From the NCBI GenBank assembly GCA_041398005.1, contig JAWKVP010000018.1:1-64000 (forward strand): DNA of 64,000 nucleotides, written 5' to 3'. The position numbers and the translations under genes are program-made. Below are positions 51,589 to 59,579 of the stretch, in pieces. The notes beneath the pieces were generated by a model. That model was not told the DNA's origin and did not search any database. It saw only the letters and a list, made by a program, of their open reading frames with translations. The DNA comes from JAGREO01 sp020446285. GTDB lineage: Bacteria > Pseudomonadota > Alphaproteobacteria > Geminicoccales > Geminicoccaceae. Position 1 is the first letter of the stretch. Each line of letters begins with the position of its first letter.

Positions 51589-52371
51589 ATGGCCGAATTC
51601 AAACTGTCGAAGAAAAGCCGCATCGAAGAGGGCAAGAAGCATCAGGCCCCCTCCGGCGGCAAGCGCACCCGCACTTTCCGGATCTATCGCTACGAGCCGG
51701 AAGACGACAAGAACCCGCACATGGACACGTTCGAGGTCGATCTCGACGATTGCGGTCCGATGGTTCTCGACGCGCTCATCAAGATCAAGGGCGAGACCGA
51801 CAGCTCGCTGACCTTCCGCCGCTCCTGCCGCGAAGGCATCTGCGGCTCATGTGCGATGAATATCGACGGGCACAACCAGCTTGCCTGCACCTGTGCCATC
51901 GACGATGTCGAGAGCGGGGATGTCACCATCTACCCGTTGCCGCACATGGAGGTCATCAAGGATCTCGTCGTCGATTTCACCCATTTCTGGGCTCAGTACG
52001 AATCGATCCAGCCTTGGCTTCGTACCGAAAGCGCGGATCCGGCGAAGGAGCGGCGCCAGTCGGTCGAGGACCGCGAGAAGCTCGATGGTCTCTACGAGTG
52101 CATCCTGTGCGCCTGCTGCAGCACGTCATGCCCGTCCTACTGGTGGAACGGCGACCGCTATCTCGGTCCGGCGGCGCTTCTGCAATCCTATCGATGGCTG
52201 GCCGACAGCCGTGACGAGGCTTCCGGCGAGCGTCTCGACGAGCTCGAGGATCCGTTCAAGCTCTACCGCTGTCACACGATCATGAATTGCACCAACACCT
52301 GCCCCAAGGGGCTGAATCCGGCGAAGGCCATCGCCGAGATCAAGAAACTTCAAGTAGAAAGAAAGCTGTAG
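51589..52371 (+). CDS. sdhB: Succinate dehydrogenase iron-sulfur subunit
   Basis: The protein has 260 residues. All three Fe-S clusters are represented: SCREGICGSC plus ACTC for [2Fe-2S], CILCACCSTSCP for [4Fe-4S], and CHTIMNCTNTCPKGL for [3Fe-4S]. It transfers electrons from SdhA to the membrane subunits. It is 24 bp after sdhA and is the last gene of the operon. An AT-rich 3' region with two stem-loops follows, ending in a canonical terminator. Confidence 0.97.
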   Translation: MAEFKLSKKSRIEEGKKHQAPSGGKRTRTFRIYRYEPEDDKNPHMDTFEVDLDDCGPMVLDALIKIKGETDSSLTFRRSCREGICGSCAMNIDGHNQLACTCAIDDVESGDVTIYPLPHMEVIKDLVVDFTHFWAQYESIQPWLRTESADPAKERRQSVEDREKLDGLYECILCACCSTSCPSYWWNGDRYLGPAALLQSYRWLADSRDEASGERLDELEDPFKLYRCHTIMNCTNTCPKGLNPAKAIAEIKKLQVERKL

Positions 52372-52383
52372 ACTATCGCGAAT

Positions 52384-52412
52384 TTGAAGGCTTGGTCGGG
52401 CTGTTATATTCT
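52384..52412 (+). promoter_or_regulatory. Predicted promoter inside the sdhB 3' region
   Basis: TTGAAG (52384-52389) and TATTCT (52407-52412) are separated by 17 bases, beginning 13 bp after the sdhB stop. Because no coding frame follows on this strand before the terminator at 52472, the promoter would drive a short non-coding RNA. Confidence 0.4.
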
Positions 52413-52418
52413 GTTAAT

Positions 52419-52500
52419 TCTCGATGTACAAAATGAGGTAACAGCCCACACACGCAGGTCCGATCTCAAATAGGAGGCATTCGTGCCTCCTTTATTTTTT
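52419..52500 (+). ncRNA. Candidate small RNA (sdhB 3' region)
   Basis: About 80 nt would run from a start site a few bases after the promoter-like TTGAAG-N17-TATTCT to a strong terminator. The segment is AT-rich relative to the genome. A perfect GGGCTGTTA/TAACAGCCC pair (52398-52406 and 52439-52447) lies across the proposed start, so processing from the sdhB mRNA is an alternative to independent transcription. The proposed RNA covers the last codons of olsA on the opposite strand, giving antisense potential. It is a prediction only. Confidence 0.4.
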
Positions 52501-53344
52501 TCCGGAATCGGGATTCGACGAGTGGGCGGATGACCGTTTCCGCTATTGTCGCAATCGACGGCGCGGTGTTGCCCGCCATCATCGCGACTTCGTTTCGCAT
52601 GAAGCGCGCGAGCGGCTTGCGGCCTTTTACCTTCCAGGACATGACCGGCTCGCCGAACGACATGATGATATGCAAACCCGGCAGGGCGAGCATCTGCCAC
52701 ATATGTGGAAGAAGTCTGGCATCATCGACCCACGCATAAAGCCCGGCGTTCTCCGGGGTCATCGGTGTACCATCGAGGAAAGCCGCATGGCGCAGCGAGA
52801 TCGGTTGCACGGCGATCGGCCGGTCCATGATCCAGGGTTCCGCAACGGAGAACAGCGAGCTCTTGAAAGGCAGAACCGTCCGCCCGTCGCTGCTTGTTCC
52901 TTCGGGAAAGAGGAGGACGCTTTCCGCTCGCAGGCGGCGCGCCAGGATGTTCCGCTGGATGAGCGCGTCTCGCCAGTGCCGGTGGATGAAGATCGTTCCA
53001 CAATACCTTGCGAGAAATCCGACGACCGGCCAGCCGGCAACTTCCTTCTTGGCCACGAACGCGCCGTCGACACGGCTTCCGATGACCGGGATGTCGATAT
53101 AGGAAAGATGATTGGCGACGAACAGTGTCGGCCGGTCGACATAGGGCCGGCCGAGGGTCCGGACGCGCAGTCCGGCGATGGCACAACAGCCCCCGCACCA
53201 GAGGCGGATCAGGCTCCCGCGAGCGCGCCTGCCGAACGGCGAAAGCATGATCGCCGCCATGAGGAGTGTGACGGTGAGCAGGACCAGCAGGATCAGCCGG
53301 GCGGCGGCGCGAACGTGTGATCGCCGCGCTGAAACATCGGCCAT
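52466..53344 (-). CDS. olsA: 1-acylglycerol-3-phosphate acyltransferase family, probable OlsA
   Basis: The protein has 292 residues. An N-terminal membrane helix (LILLVLLTVTLLMAAIM) precedes the PlsC fold with NHLSYID (His-x4-Asp) and LLFPEGTSSDGRTVLPFK. In ornithine-lipid synthesis OlsA adds the second acyl chain to lyso-ornithine lipid made by OlsB. The OlsB gene is immediately upstream (TGA then ATG), which makes OlsA the best call over generic PlsC. Its last codons overlap the sdhB terminator hairpin read from the other strand. Confidence 0.88.
   Translation of the reverse strand: MADVSARRSHVRAAARLILLVLLTVTLLMAAIMLSPFGRRARGSLIRLWCGGCCAIAGLRVRTLGRPYVDRPTLFVANHLSYIDIPVIGSRVDGAFVAKKEVAGWPVVGFLARYCGTIFIHRHWRDALIQRNILARRLRAESVLLFPEGTSSDGRTVLPFKSSLFSVAEPWIMDRPIAVQPISLRHAAFLDGTPMTPENAGLYAWVDDARLLPHMWQMLALPGLHIIMSFGEPVMSWKVKGRKPLARFMRNEVAMMAGNTAPSIATIAETVIRPLVESRFRKKIKEARMPPI
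52472..52500 (+). terminator. Strong Rho-independent terminator
   Basis: AGGAGGCA-TTCG-TGCCTCCT is an eight-base perfect stem with a stable UUCG loop, followed by TTATTTTTT. It ends sdhCDAB transcription. It overlaps the 3' end of the convergent olsA coding sequence. Confidence 0.9.
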
Positions 53345-54148
53345 TCAGACGGCCACCGACTCATCGACCTTGTCACCACGCAGGTAATGACGGCGATATC
53401 GCTGGCGAATGCGGTCCGTTGGCAGGACCATGCAGACATCGGTCGTGTTGAACTGGGGGTCGAGCACCGCACCGTCGCCGACCATGCCGCCTGCCCGAAG
53501 ATAGGCGCGAAGGAGTGCCGGAAGCTCGCGGCCGGCGCGGCGCATGGCACCGGCGTTGCAGGGCGGTTCGCCCACCATCGGCACGAAACGCTCGGGCAGG
53601 GCGCGTGGCCGAAGCTCGATGGGCGCCAGGTGCCGCTCGTGCAGGTAGGTCAGCGCGGGGCGCAGCCGATCCGGATCGGTGCCGGGCAGACTGGCGCAGC
53701 CGAGCAGGATGCCGATCTCGAACTGCTCGACATAGTCGGCAATGCCGCGCCAGAGCAGTTGCATGACAGCACCGCTGCGGTAGTCCCGGTGTACGCAGGC
53801 CCTGCCGAGTTCCATGATCTCGTCATCGCGCCAGCTGAGCACGGTCAGATCGAACTCGCCTGCCGTGTAGAAGCCGCCATGCCGGGCCGCAACCGTTCGC
53901 CTGAGCACCCGGTAGCAGCCGACCACAGCTGGTATACGTCCCGAGCCGCGCGAACGGTCGATGACGAGAATATGGTCGGCAACCTCGTCGAACCGGTCGC
54001 GATCGCGTCTCGTGCGCAATTGTTCATTGTCGGCATGTGCGCCCATCTCGTCGTAGAAAACCTCGAAGCGCAGCGCCTGCGCCGCATCGATTTCGGCCGG
54101 AGAACGGGCAAGCGTCAGTGCGAGTTCCGGTTTGCGTGCGAGGGGCAT
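53345..54148 (-). CDS. olsB: Ornithine-acyl-ACP N-acyltransferase OlsB
   Basis: The protein has 267 residues. It has GNAT-fold features of the OlsB/autoinducer-synthase-like family: AQALRFEVFYDEMGAHAD, VVGCYRVLRR, GEFDLTVL, MELGRACVHRDYRSGAVM and LLGCASLPGTDP. It links a 3-hydroxyacyl chain from ACP to the alpha-amino group of ornithine, the first step of ornithine-lipid synthesis. The ATG at 54148 has GGAGAA eight bases upstream; a TTG two codons earlier is less likely. Ornithine lipids often replace phospholipids under phosphate limitation, but no obvious Pho box was seen. Confidence 0.9.
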   Translation of the reverse strand: MPLARKPELALTLARSPAEIDAAQALRFEVFYDEMGAHADNEQLRTRRDRDRFDEVADHILVIDRSRGSGRIPAVVGCYRVLRRTVAARHGGFYTAGEFDLTVLSWRDDEIMELGRACVHRDYRSGAVMQLLWRGIADYVEQFEIGILLGCASLPGTDPDRLRPALTYLHERHLAPIELRPRALPERFVPMVGEPPCNAGAMRRAGRELPALLRAYLRAGGMVGDGAVLDPQFNTTDVCMVLPTDRIRQRYRRHYLRGDKVDESVAV

Positions 54149-54239
54149 GAGCAAAATTCTCCAGCATGTTCACCACAGGGCAACGCGCCGCGATGGGGCG
54201 GATCGCGGTCTTGGCGGGTAACGCTATCGGCGGTTGTTT

Positions 54240-54261
54240 ATCGTTCGATGATCGTTCGATG
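54240..54261. repeat. Tandem 11-bp repeat in the olsB upstream region
   Basis: ATCGTTCGATG occurs twice head to tail. The core is nearly palindromic. It lies about 90 bp upstream of olsB and 150 bp upstream of the divergent oxidoreductase gene, so it could be an operator. The 54149-54411 interval holds no gene. Confidence 0.4.
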
Positions 54262-54411
54262 AGAGTTTGGAGACGGGATCGTGTTGTGATTCGATTGCGG
54301 CATTTCCGGTCATCCGTTCCGGGCTGCCCGACGCAAATCGGGCATCGCGGAGCGGATGTCGCGCTGTTAGGGTGGTGGTGGTTGTCGACAACATCCCGGA
54401 AAGCGGATCGA

Positions 54412-55416
54412 ATGAAACAATGGAGGCTCAGGTCGCATCCCGAAGGCATGCCGCAAGTGGCCGACTGGGAGCTTTGCGAGGCCGAAACGCCGCGGCTCCG
54501 GCCGGGAACGGTCAGGGCGCGCGCGCTCCTTCACGATGTGGCACCGTATATGCGCGGGCGGATCAGTGGTCGCGCGAACTATGCCGCCGGGGTGACACCC
54601 GGACAGGTCATGACCGGAGGAGCCGTCGCGCGGGTCGAGGAAAGCGACGTCGAGGGCATCGTCCCCGGTGATCTCGTGGTCAGCGACTTCGAGTTCGGCT
54701 GGCAGGAACAGGCCGTCCTCGAACCGGCCGTGCTGCGCAAGGTGGATACGGCACTCGGTCCGCCCGAAGCCTGGCTCGACGTTCTCGGCCTCAACGGCGT
54801 CACCGCCTATTTCGGTCTCCTGCATACAGCGGAGATGAGGGCCGGCGATGATGTGGTGGTGTCGGCGGCCGCCGGATCGGTCGGGCAGCTGGTGGGCCAG
54901 ATCGCCGGGATCGCCGGCGGCCGCGCCATTGCGCTGACCAGCACGCCTGAAAAACTGGCATGGTGCCGTGAGCTCGGCTTTGCGGACGGGTTGGCCTATC
55001 GCGATACCGGCGATCTGGCCGCCGAACTCGGTCGTCTGTGTCCGCACGGTGTGGATGTCTTCTTCGACAACAGTGCCGGTGCCCTGCACGATGCGGTGAT
55101 GAGGAATCTGGCACTCGGTGCGCGGATCACCATTTGTGGCCAGGTCAGTCTCGCCGGCCGGTTCGACGAACCGGACATGGGCGAACGTTTCCTGCGCCAG
55201 ATCATGATCGCCCGGGCGCGGATACAGGGCTTCCTCGCGATCGACCATGCTGCGGGATACGATACCGCCCGGCGGCGGCTGGGGCGCTGGCTGAAGGAGG
55301 GGCGGATACGCACCCGCTACGACATTGTCGACGGTTTCGGGCGGCTGCCCGAGGCGTTGATCGGCCTTTTCGAAAGCGACAATTTCGGCAAGCGGCTGGT
55401 GAGGAGCGGAGAATGA
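54412..55416 (+). CDS. MDR-type NADP-dependent oxidoreductase (CurA/PTGR-like)
   Basis: The protein has 334 residues. The N-terminal GroES-like domain (DVAPYMRGRISGRANYA, PGQVMTGGAVARVEESDV) and the Rossmann domain (VVVSAAAGSVGQLVGQIAGI) are of the zinc-free medium-chain reductase class. Relatives are curcumin reductase and prostaglandin/leukotriene reductases, which reduce enones with NADPH. The last codons overlap the DUF2237 gene by ATGA. The physiological substrate is unknown. Confidence 0.85.
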   Translation: MKQWRLRSHPEGMPQVADWELCEAETPRLRPGTVRARALLHDVAPYMRGRISGRANYAAGVTPGQVMTGGAVARVEESDVEGIVPGDLVVSDFEFGWQEQAVLEPAVLRKVDTALGPPEAWLDVLGLNGVTAYFGLLHTAEMRAGDDVVVSAAAGSVGQLVGQIAGIAGGRAIALTSTPEKLAWCRELGFADGLAYRDTGDLAAELGRLCPHGVDVFFDNSAGALHDAVMRNLALGARITICGQVSLAGRFDEPDMGERFLRQIMIARARIQGFLAIDHAAGYDTARRRLGRWLKEGRIRTRYDIVDGFGRLPEALIGLFESDNFGKRLVRSGE

Positions 55417-55787
55417 TGATCGAAGGCAGAAACGTGTTCGGCGAACCGCTTGCGTCCTGTTCCGATCAGCCGCTGACGGGCTTTTTCCGTGACGGCTGTT
55501 GCAACACCGGACCCGAGGATGCGGGCTCGCATACCGTGTGCTCGGTGATGACGGACGAATTCCTCGAATTCAGCCGATCCGCCGGCAATGACCTGTCGAC
55601 GCCACTGCCTGCCTTCGGCTTTCCCGGACTTCGCGCCGGTGATCGCTGGTGTCTCTGCGCGCCGCGCTGGCAGCAGGCGTTCGAGGCGGGCAAGGCGCCG
55701 AGGGTCGTGCTCATGGCAACCCACGAAGGCGCCCTCGAACATTGCCGCCTCGCGGATCTCAAGGCGCATGCAATCGATCTGAGCTGA
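55413..55787 (+). CDS. DUF2237 family protein
   Basis: The protein has 124 residues and fits the DUF2237 pattern: NVFGEPLASCSDQPLTGFFR, GCCNTGPEDAGSHTVCSVMT, LPAFGFPGLRAGDRWCLCA. Six conserved cysteines could bind a metal or form disulfides. No function is established for the family. It is translationally coupled to the MDR oxidoreductase gene by an ATGA overlap. Confidence 0.85.
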   Translation: MMIEGRNVFGEPLASCSDQPLTGFFRDGCCNTGPEDAGSHTVCSVMTDEFLEFSRSAGNDLSTPLPAFGFPGLRAGDRWCLCAPRWQQAFEAGKAPRVVLMATHEGALEHCRLADLKAHAIDLS

Positions 55788-55798
55788 CAGTCTCCGCT

Positions 55799-55850
55799 GC
55801 CTGCCGGCAGAGCCGGCTATCGGTGCCTGCCGGCAGAGCCGGCTATCGGT
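55799..55850. repeat. Tandem 26-bp duplication carrying a short hairpin
   Basis: Two exact copies (55799-55824 and 55825-55850) each contain GCCGGC-AGA-GCCGGC. The second copy includes the last two codons and stop of the methyltransferase gene on the minus strand. It lies between two converging genes and may act as a bidirectional termination or mRNA-protecting structure. Confidence 0.75.
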
Positions 55851-56466
55851 GGATGTCGAGTACCAGCAGCCGGCCTTTCAGGCCATTGCCGAGAATGGCG
55901 TCCGTCTCGACGGATTCGGTCAGATCGGCCAGTCCGAGACGCGCGAGATCCCGCAGTTTCCCCTCATAGCCGTCGCTCGCGAAAGCCTCGCCATTGCAAA
56001 GGATCAATGCCCGACCGCCCGGCTTGACGATACGCATCACCTCGTCGAGCCCGTCCGGCCCGACATGGCTGTGAGTGAAGGTTCCGGCACTGACGGCGAT
56101 GTCGTAGCGGTCGTCATTGACCGGCACGCGGTCGAGCAGATTGCCGCGTATGAGACGCGAATAGCACGATTTCGCCGCGGCCTGGTCGAGCATCTCCTGG
56201 ACGAGATCGATGCCGTCGACATTGGCGAAACCGCGTTCGGCGAGATGCTGGCCGACCAGACCGGTGCCGCAGCCGATATCGACGATCCAGCCCGTCCTGT
56301 CGGAGACCCTCAGCTCGACCTCGACTGCCAGGATCTCCGGCCCGCGATAGCCTTCCGCCTCGATCATCTCGCTGTCGTAATCCGGCGCCCAGGCGCCATA
56401 GAGGCGGCGTGCGTCCTCGGGTCCCTCGAGATCGTAGGCCTGTCTGAAATACCCCTTCGTGCTCAT
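55843..56466 (-). CDS. Class I SAM-dependent methyltransferase
   Basis: The protein has 207 residues. SAM-binding motif I is VDIGCGTGLVGQHLAERGF, followed by GIDLVQEMLDQA and YDIAVSAGTFTH. The opening MSTKGYFRQAYDLEGPEDAR and LYGAWAPDYDSEM match a family of small-molecule or Williams-Beuren-syndrome-like methyltransferases. The substrate is unknown. It overlaps the upstream CDF gene by ATGA, so the two are co-transcribed. The stop falls inside a tandem duplication. Confidence 0.85.
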   Translation of the reverse strand: MSTKGYFRQAYDLEGPEDARRLYGAWAPDYDSEMIEAEGYRGPEILAVEVELRVSDRTGWIVDIGCGTGLVGQHLAERGFANVDGIDLVQEMLDQAAAKSCYSRLIRGNLLDRVPVNDDRYDIAVSAGTFTHSHVGPDGLDEVMRIVKPGGRALILCNGEAFASDGYEGKLRDLARLGLADLTESVETDAILGNGLKGRLLVLDIHR

Positions 56467-57407
56467 TCGATTCCTCCCTTTCCGCGGCCGGCGATCACGT
56501 CGTCCAGCCTTTCGTCCTCGATGCCCGCCGGCTCCTGATGGATGATGACTTCCGCCTTCGGAAAGGCGTCGAAGATCTCCCGTTCGAGTGCATCGGTGAC
56601 ATTGTGGGCTTCCTCGACCGTCATGTTCGCGTCGATCTCGACGTGAAGCTCGATGAACTGTGTCGTCCCGGCCTCGCGCGTGCGCAGGTCGTGAAATCCC
56701 TCGACATCGGGATTGCTGCTGACGATCTGCTTGATGGTTTCGCGCCGGTCTCCCGGAAGTTCGTGATCCATGAGCACGTCGATCGCATCGCGACCGATGA
56801 TGGTGGCATTGAACAGCAGATAGCCGGCAATGAGAAGGGCGATCACCGGATCGGCCTGAAGCCAGCCCATGCCCGATGCGAGCCAGATCGACAGAAGCAC
56901 GCCGAGATTGGTTGCAAGATCGGCGCTGTAATGCAGGCTGTCGGCGGCAATCGCCTGCGATCCCGTCTTGCGGATCACATGTTTTTGAAAGAGTACGAGT
57001 GCTATCGTGAGAACGATGGCGAGCAGCATGACACCATAACCGACGGACGATGCGCGGATCGTCACCGGGTCGACGAAACGCTGGATCGCCTCGACGAGAA
57101 TGAACACCGCCGTGCCCGAGACCAGTGCGGCCTGGGCCAGCGCGGAAAGGCTCTCGGCCTTGCCGTGGCCGTAACGGTGCCTGTGATCGGGTGGCTGCTG
57201 GCTGATGCGCACGCAAAACCAGGTGATGCCCGATGCGGCGATGTCGGCGAGACTGTCGATCAGCGAGGTCAGGATCGCGAGCGAATCGGTCGCGATGGCC
57301 GCTGCGAGCTTGGTGAGGGAAAGAAAGACGGCGAGAGAAAGGCTGGCGGTCGCCGCGATCCGGCGAAGACGCCCTGCTTCATCACTCCCCGTTGCCGGAT
57401 CGCTCAT
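56463..57407 (-). CDS. Cation diffusion facilitator (FieF/YiiP-type)
   Basis: The protein has 314 residues with six predicted helices. The transport-site signatures are LIDSLADIAASGITW (Asp residues of helix 2) and LHYSADLATNLGVLLS (His and Asp of helix 5). The C-terminal cytoplasmic domain has HDLRTREAGTTQFIELHVEI and VIIHQEP. Members export Zn2+, Fe2+ or Mn2+ in exchange for protons. The metal cannot be chosen from sequence. It is first in a two-gene unit with the methyltransferase. Confidence 0.92.
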   Translation of the reverse strand: MSDPATGSDEAGRLRRIAATASLSLAVFLSLTKLAAAIATDSLAILTSLIDSLADIAASGITWFCVRISQQPPDHRHRYGHGKAESLSALAQAALVSGTAVFILVEAIQRFVDPVTIRASSVGYGVMLLAIVLTIALVLFQKHVIRKTGSQAIAADSLHYSADLATNLGVLLSIWLASGMGWLQADPVIALLIAGYLLFNATIIGRDAIDVLMDHELPGDRRETIKQIVSSNPDVEGFHDLRTREAGTTQFIELHVEIDANMTVEEAHNVTDALEREIFDAFPKAEVIIHQEPAGIEDERLDDVIAGRGKGGIE

Positions 57408-57516
57408 TTCCTCTCCTGGGTGATTTCGCGCAAATGCCGAAAGAGACGCGCATTTCTTGACAGAAAGTCCGGCTCTGTTGAAGCAGGTTCAACCAGCCCG
57501 TTATCGGAGGATCCCC

Positions 57517-59577
57517 ATGACCGCGCCGGCGGCCGCAAGACACCCCCTGCAACTCGAGCGTCACGGAGTACGCTGGACAGATGACTATGCCTGGCTCAGG
57601 GATCCGGGCTATCCCGAGGTGAGGGACAGCCGGATCCTTGCCTATCTCGAGGCGGAGAACGCCCGGTTCAAGGAGACCATGGAGCCTCACAGGCCTTTCA
57701 TCGACCGGTTGCATGCGGAACTCAAGGGGCGGATCAAGGATGACGAGGCTTCCGTGCCGGCGCCGCACGGCCCGTGGCTCTATGGCTGGCGCTTTCAGGC
57801 CGGCGCGCAATATCGGAGCTGGTATCGGCGGGATCGTGAGGGTGGTGGCGAGACCGTCATTCTCGATGAGCCGGCACTCGCTTCGGGCAAGGATTACTTC
57901 AACCTGCGCAGTCTCGCCATCAGCCCGGACCACCGGCTGCTCGCCTACACCACCGACGATGACGGTTCCGAGCGCTATGTCGTCCATATCCGCAATCTCG
58001 AAACCGGCGGTGAAACCCCGGATCTCGTTCACAACACCTCCGGTGGCGTCATCTGGTCGGCCGACGGATCGGTGCTGTTCTATGTCGAACTGAACGAGAA
58101 TCTCCGTCCGTTCCGCGTACGCGCCCACCGTCTCGGTCACGACGAGGCGGAAGACAGCATCGTCTATGCCGAGGACGACCCGGCCTATTTCGTGTCCCTT
58201 TCGCGGACCTCCGACCGTCGCTGGATCGTGATCTACAGCGGCACGCATGTGACCCGCGAGGCGTATCTCGTCGATGCCCGCGACCCGCTGGCGCCGCCAC
58301 GGCCGGTGGCGGCGCGGCGCGACGGCCATCGCTACGATATCGACCATGCCCACGGGCGTTTCTGGATCCTCACCAATGACAGGCACATCAATTTCCGCCT
58401 CGTCTCCGCACCGGGCGACGATCCGGGCGAGGCGGCATGGGTGGAGGAAATTGCCCCGAGTGATCGCCACTATCTGCTCGACGCCTCGTGCTTCGCCGGT
58501 TTTCTCGTCATCAGCGAGCGTGTGGACGGGCTCTCCAACATCCGCATTCGCGGCTATGACGGCGGTAGCGAGCACAGCATCGCCTTCGGGGAAGAGGTCT
58601 TTACCGCCGTTCTCGGCGACAATCGCGAGTTCGAAACCGATCGCCTGCGCCTCGCCTACAGTTCCATGGTCACGCCCGGCACGGTCTACGACTATCATGT
58701 CGGGCGGCGCGAACTCGAGGTGCGCAAGGTCCAGGAGATTCCCTCGGGCTACGATCCCTCGCTCTACGAGACCCATCGTCTGTGGGCGAGGGCGGCCGAC
58801 GGAACCGCCATTCCGATCTCCATCGTTCATCGCCGCGACTTCGTGAAGGATGGCGACGGGCTGCTCTATCTCTACGGCTACGGCTCCTACGGCATGAGCT
58901 CGGATCCGGGCTTCAACAGTAACCGCCTGAGCCTGATGGAACGCGGTTTTGCCTGCGCTATCGCCCATGTCCGGGGCGGAAGCGAACTCGGTTACGGCTG
59001 GTACGAGGATGGCAAGCTCGCGAAGAAGACCAACACGTTCACAGACTTCATCGCCTGCGCCGAAAGGCTGATCGAAGAGGGCTATGCCCGCCCGGGACGC
59101 ATCGCCATTGCCGGTGGCAGCGCCGGCGGCATGCTGATGGGCGCGGTCGTCAACATGCGCCCCGAACTCTTCGGCGCGGTGGTCGCACAGGTGCCGTTCG
59201 TCGATGTCCTCAACACCATGCTCGACGACACACTGCCGCTCACACCGATCGAATGGCCGGAATGGGGCAATCCCGTTGCCAGCGCCGAGGATTTCGAGCG
59301 GATCCGCTCCTGGTCGCCGTATGACAATGTCGCCGCCCTCGACTATCCGCCCATGCTGGTGACCGCCGGCATCAGCGATCCGCGCGTCACCTACTGGGAA
59401 CCGGCGAAATGGGTCGCGCGGCTGCGGGAAAGGCGCGGCAATGACAGTCTTCTCCTGCTCAAGACCAATATGGGTGCGGGACATTTCGGCGCCTCGGGCC
59501 GCTTCGACTCGCTCAAGGAGCTTGCGGAGGTCTACACCTTCGTCTTCAAGTGCCTTGGAATTCTCGAAGGGGAGTAG
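57517..59577 (+). CDS. ptrB: Oligopeptidase B (S9A prolyl oligopeptidase family)
   Basis: The protein has 686 residues, the same length as E. coli PtrB. An N-terminal beta-propeller is followed by the alpha/beta-hydrolase domain with Ser535 in GGSAGGML, Asp621 in GISDPRVTYWEP and His656 in GAGHFGASGR. PtrB cleaves after Lys or Arg in small peptides. The ATG at 57517 has CGGAGG six bases upstream. The frame opens 20 codons earlier without support. The SDR gene begins two bases after its stop, probably in one transcript. Confidence 0.93.
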   Translation: MTAPAAARHPLQLERHGVRWTDDYAWLRDPGYPEVRDSRILAYLEAENARFKETMEPHRPFIDRLHAELKGRIKDDEASVPAPHGPWLYGWRFQAGAQYRSWYRRDREGGGETVILDEPALASGKDYFNLRSLAISPDHRLLAYTTDDDGSERYVVHIRNLETGGETPDLVHNTSGGVIWSADGSVLFYVELNENLRPFRVRAHRLGHDEAEDSIVYAEDDPAYFVSLSRTSDRRWIVIYSGTHVTREAYLVDARDPLAPPRPVAARRDGHRYDIDHAHGRFWILTNDRHINFRLVSAPGDDPGEAAWVEEIAPSDRHYLLDASCFAGFLVISERVDGLSNIRIRGYDGGSEHSIAFGEEVFTAVLGDNREFETDRLRLAYSSMVTPGTVYDYHVGRRELEVRKVQEIPSGYDPSLYETHRLWARAADGTAIPISIVHRRDFVKDGDGLLYLYGYGSYGMSSDPGFNSNRLSLMERGFACAIAHVRGGSELGYGWYEDGKLAKKTNTFTDFIACAERLIEEGYARPGRIAIAGGSAGGMLMGAVVNMRPELFGAVVAQVPFVDVLNTMLDDTLPLTPIEWPEWGNPVASAEDFERIRSWSPYDNVAALDYPPMLVTAGISDPRVTYWEPAKWVARLRERRGNDSLLLLKTNMGAGHFGASGRFDSLKELAEVYTFVFKCLGILEGE

Positions 59578-59579
59578 AC

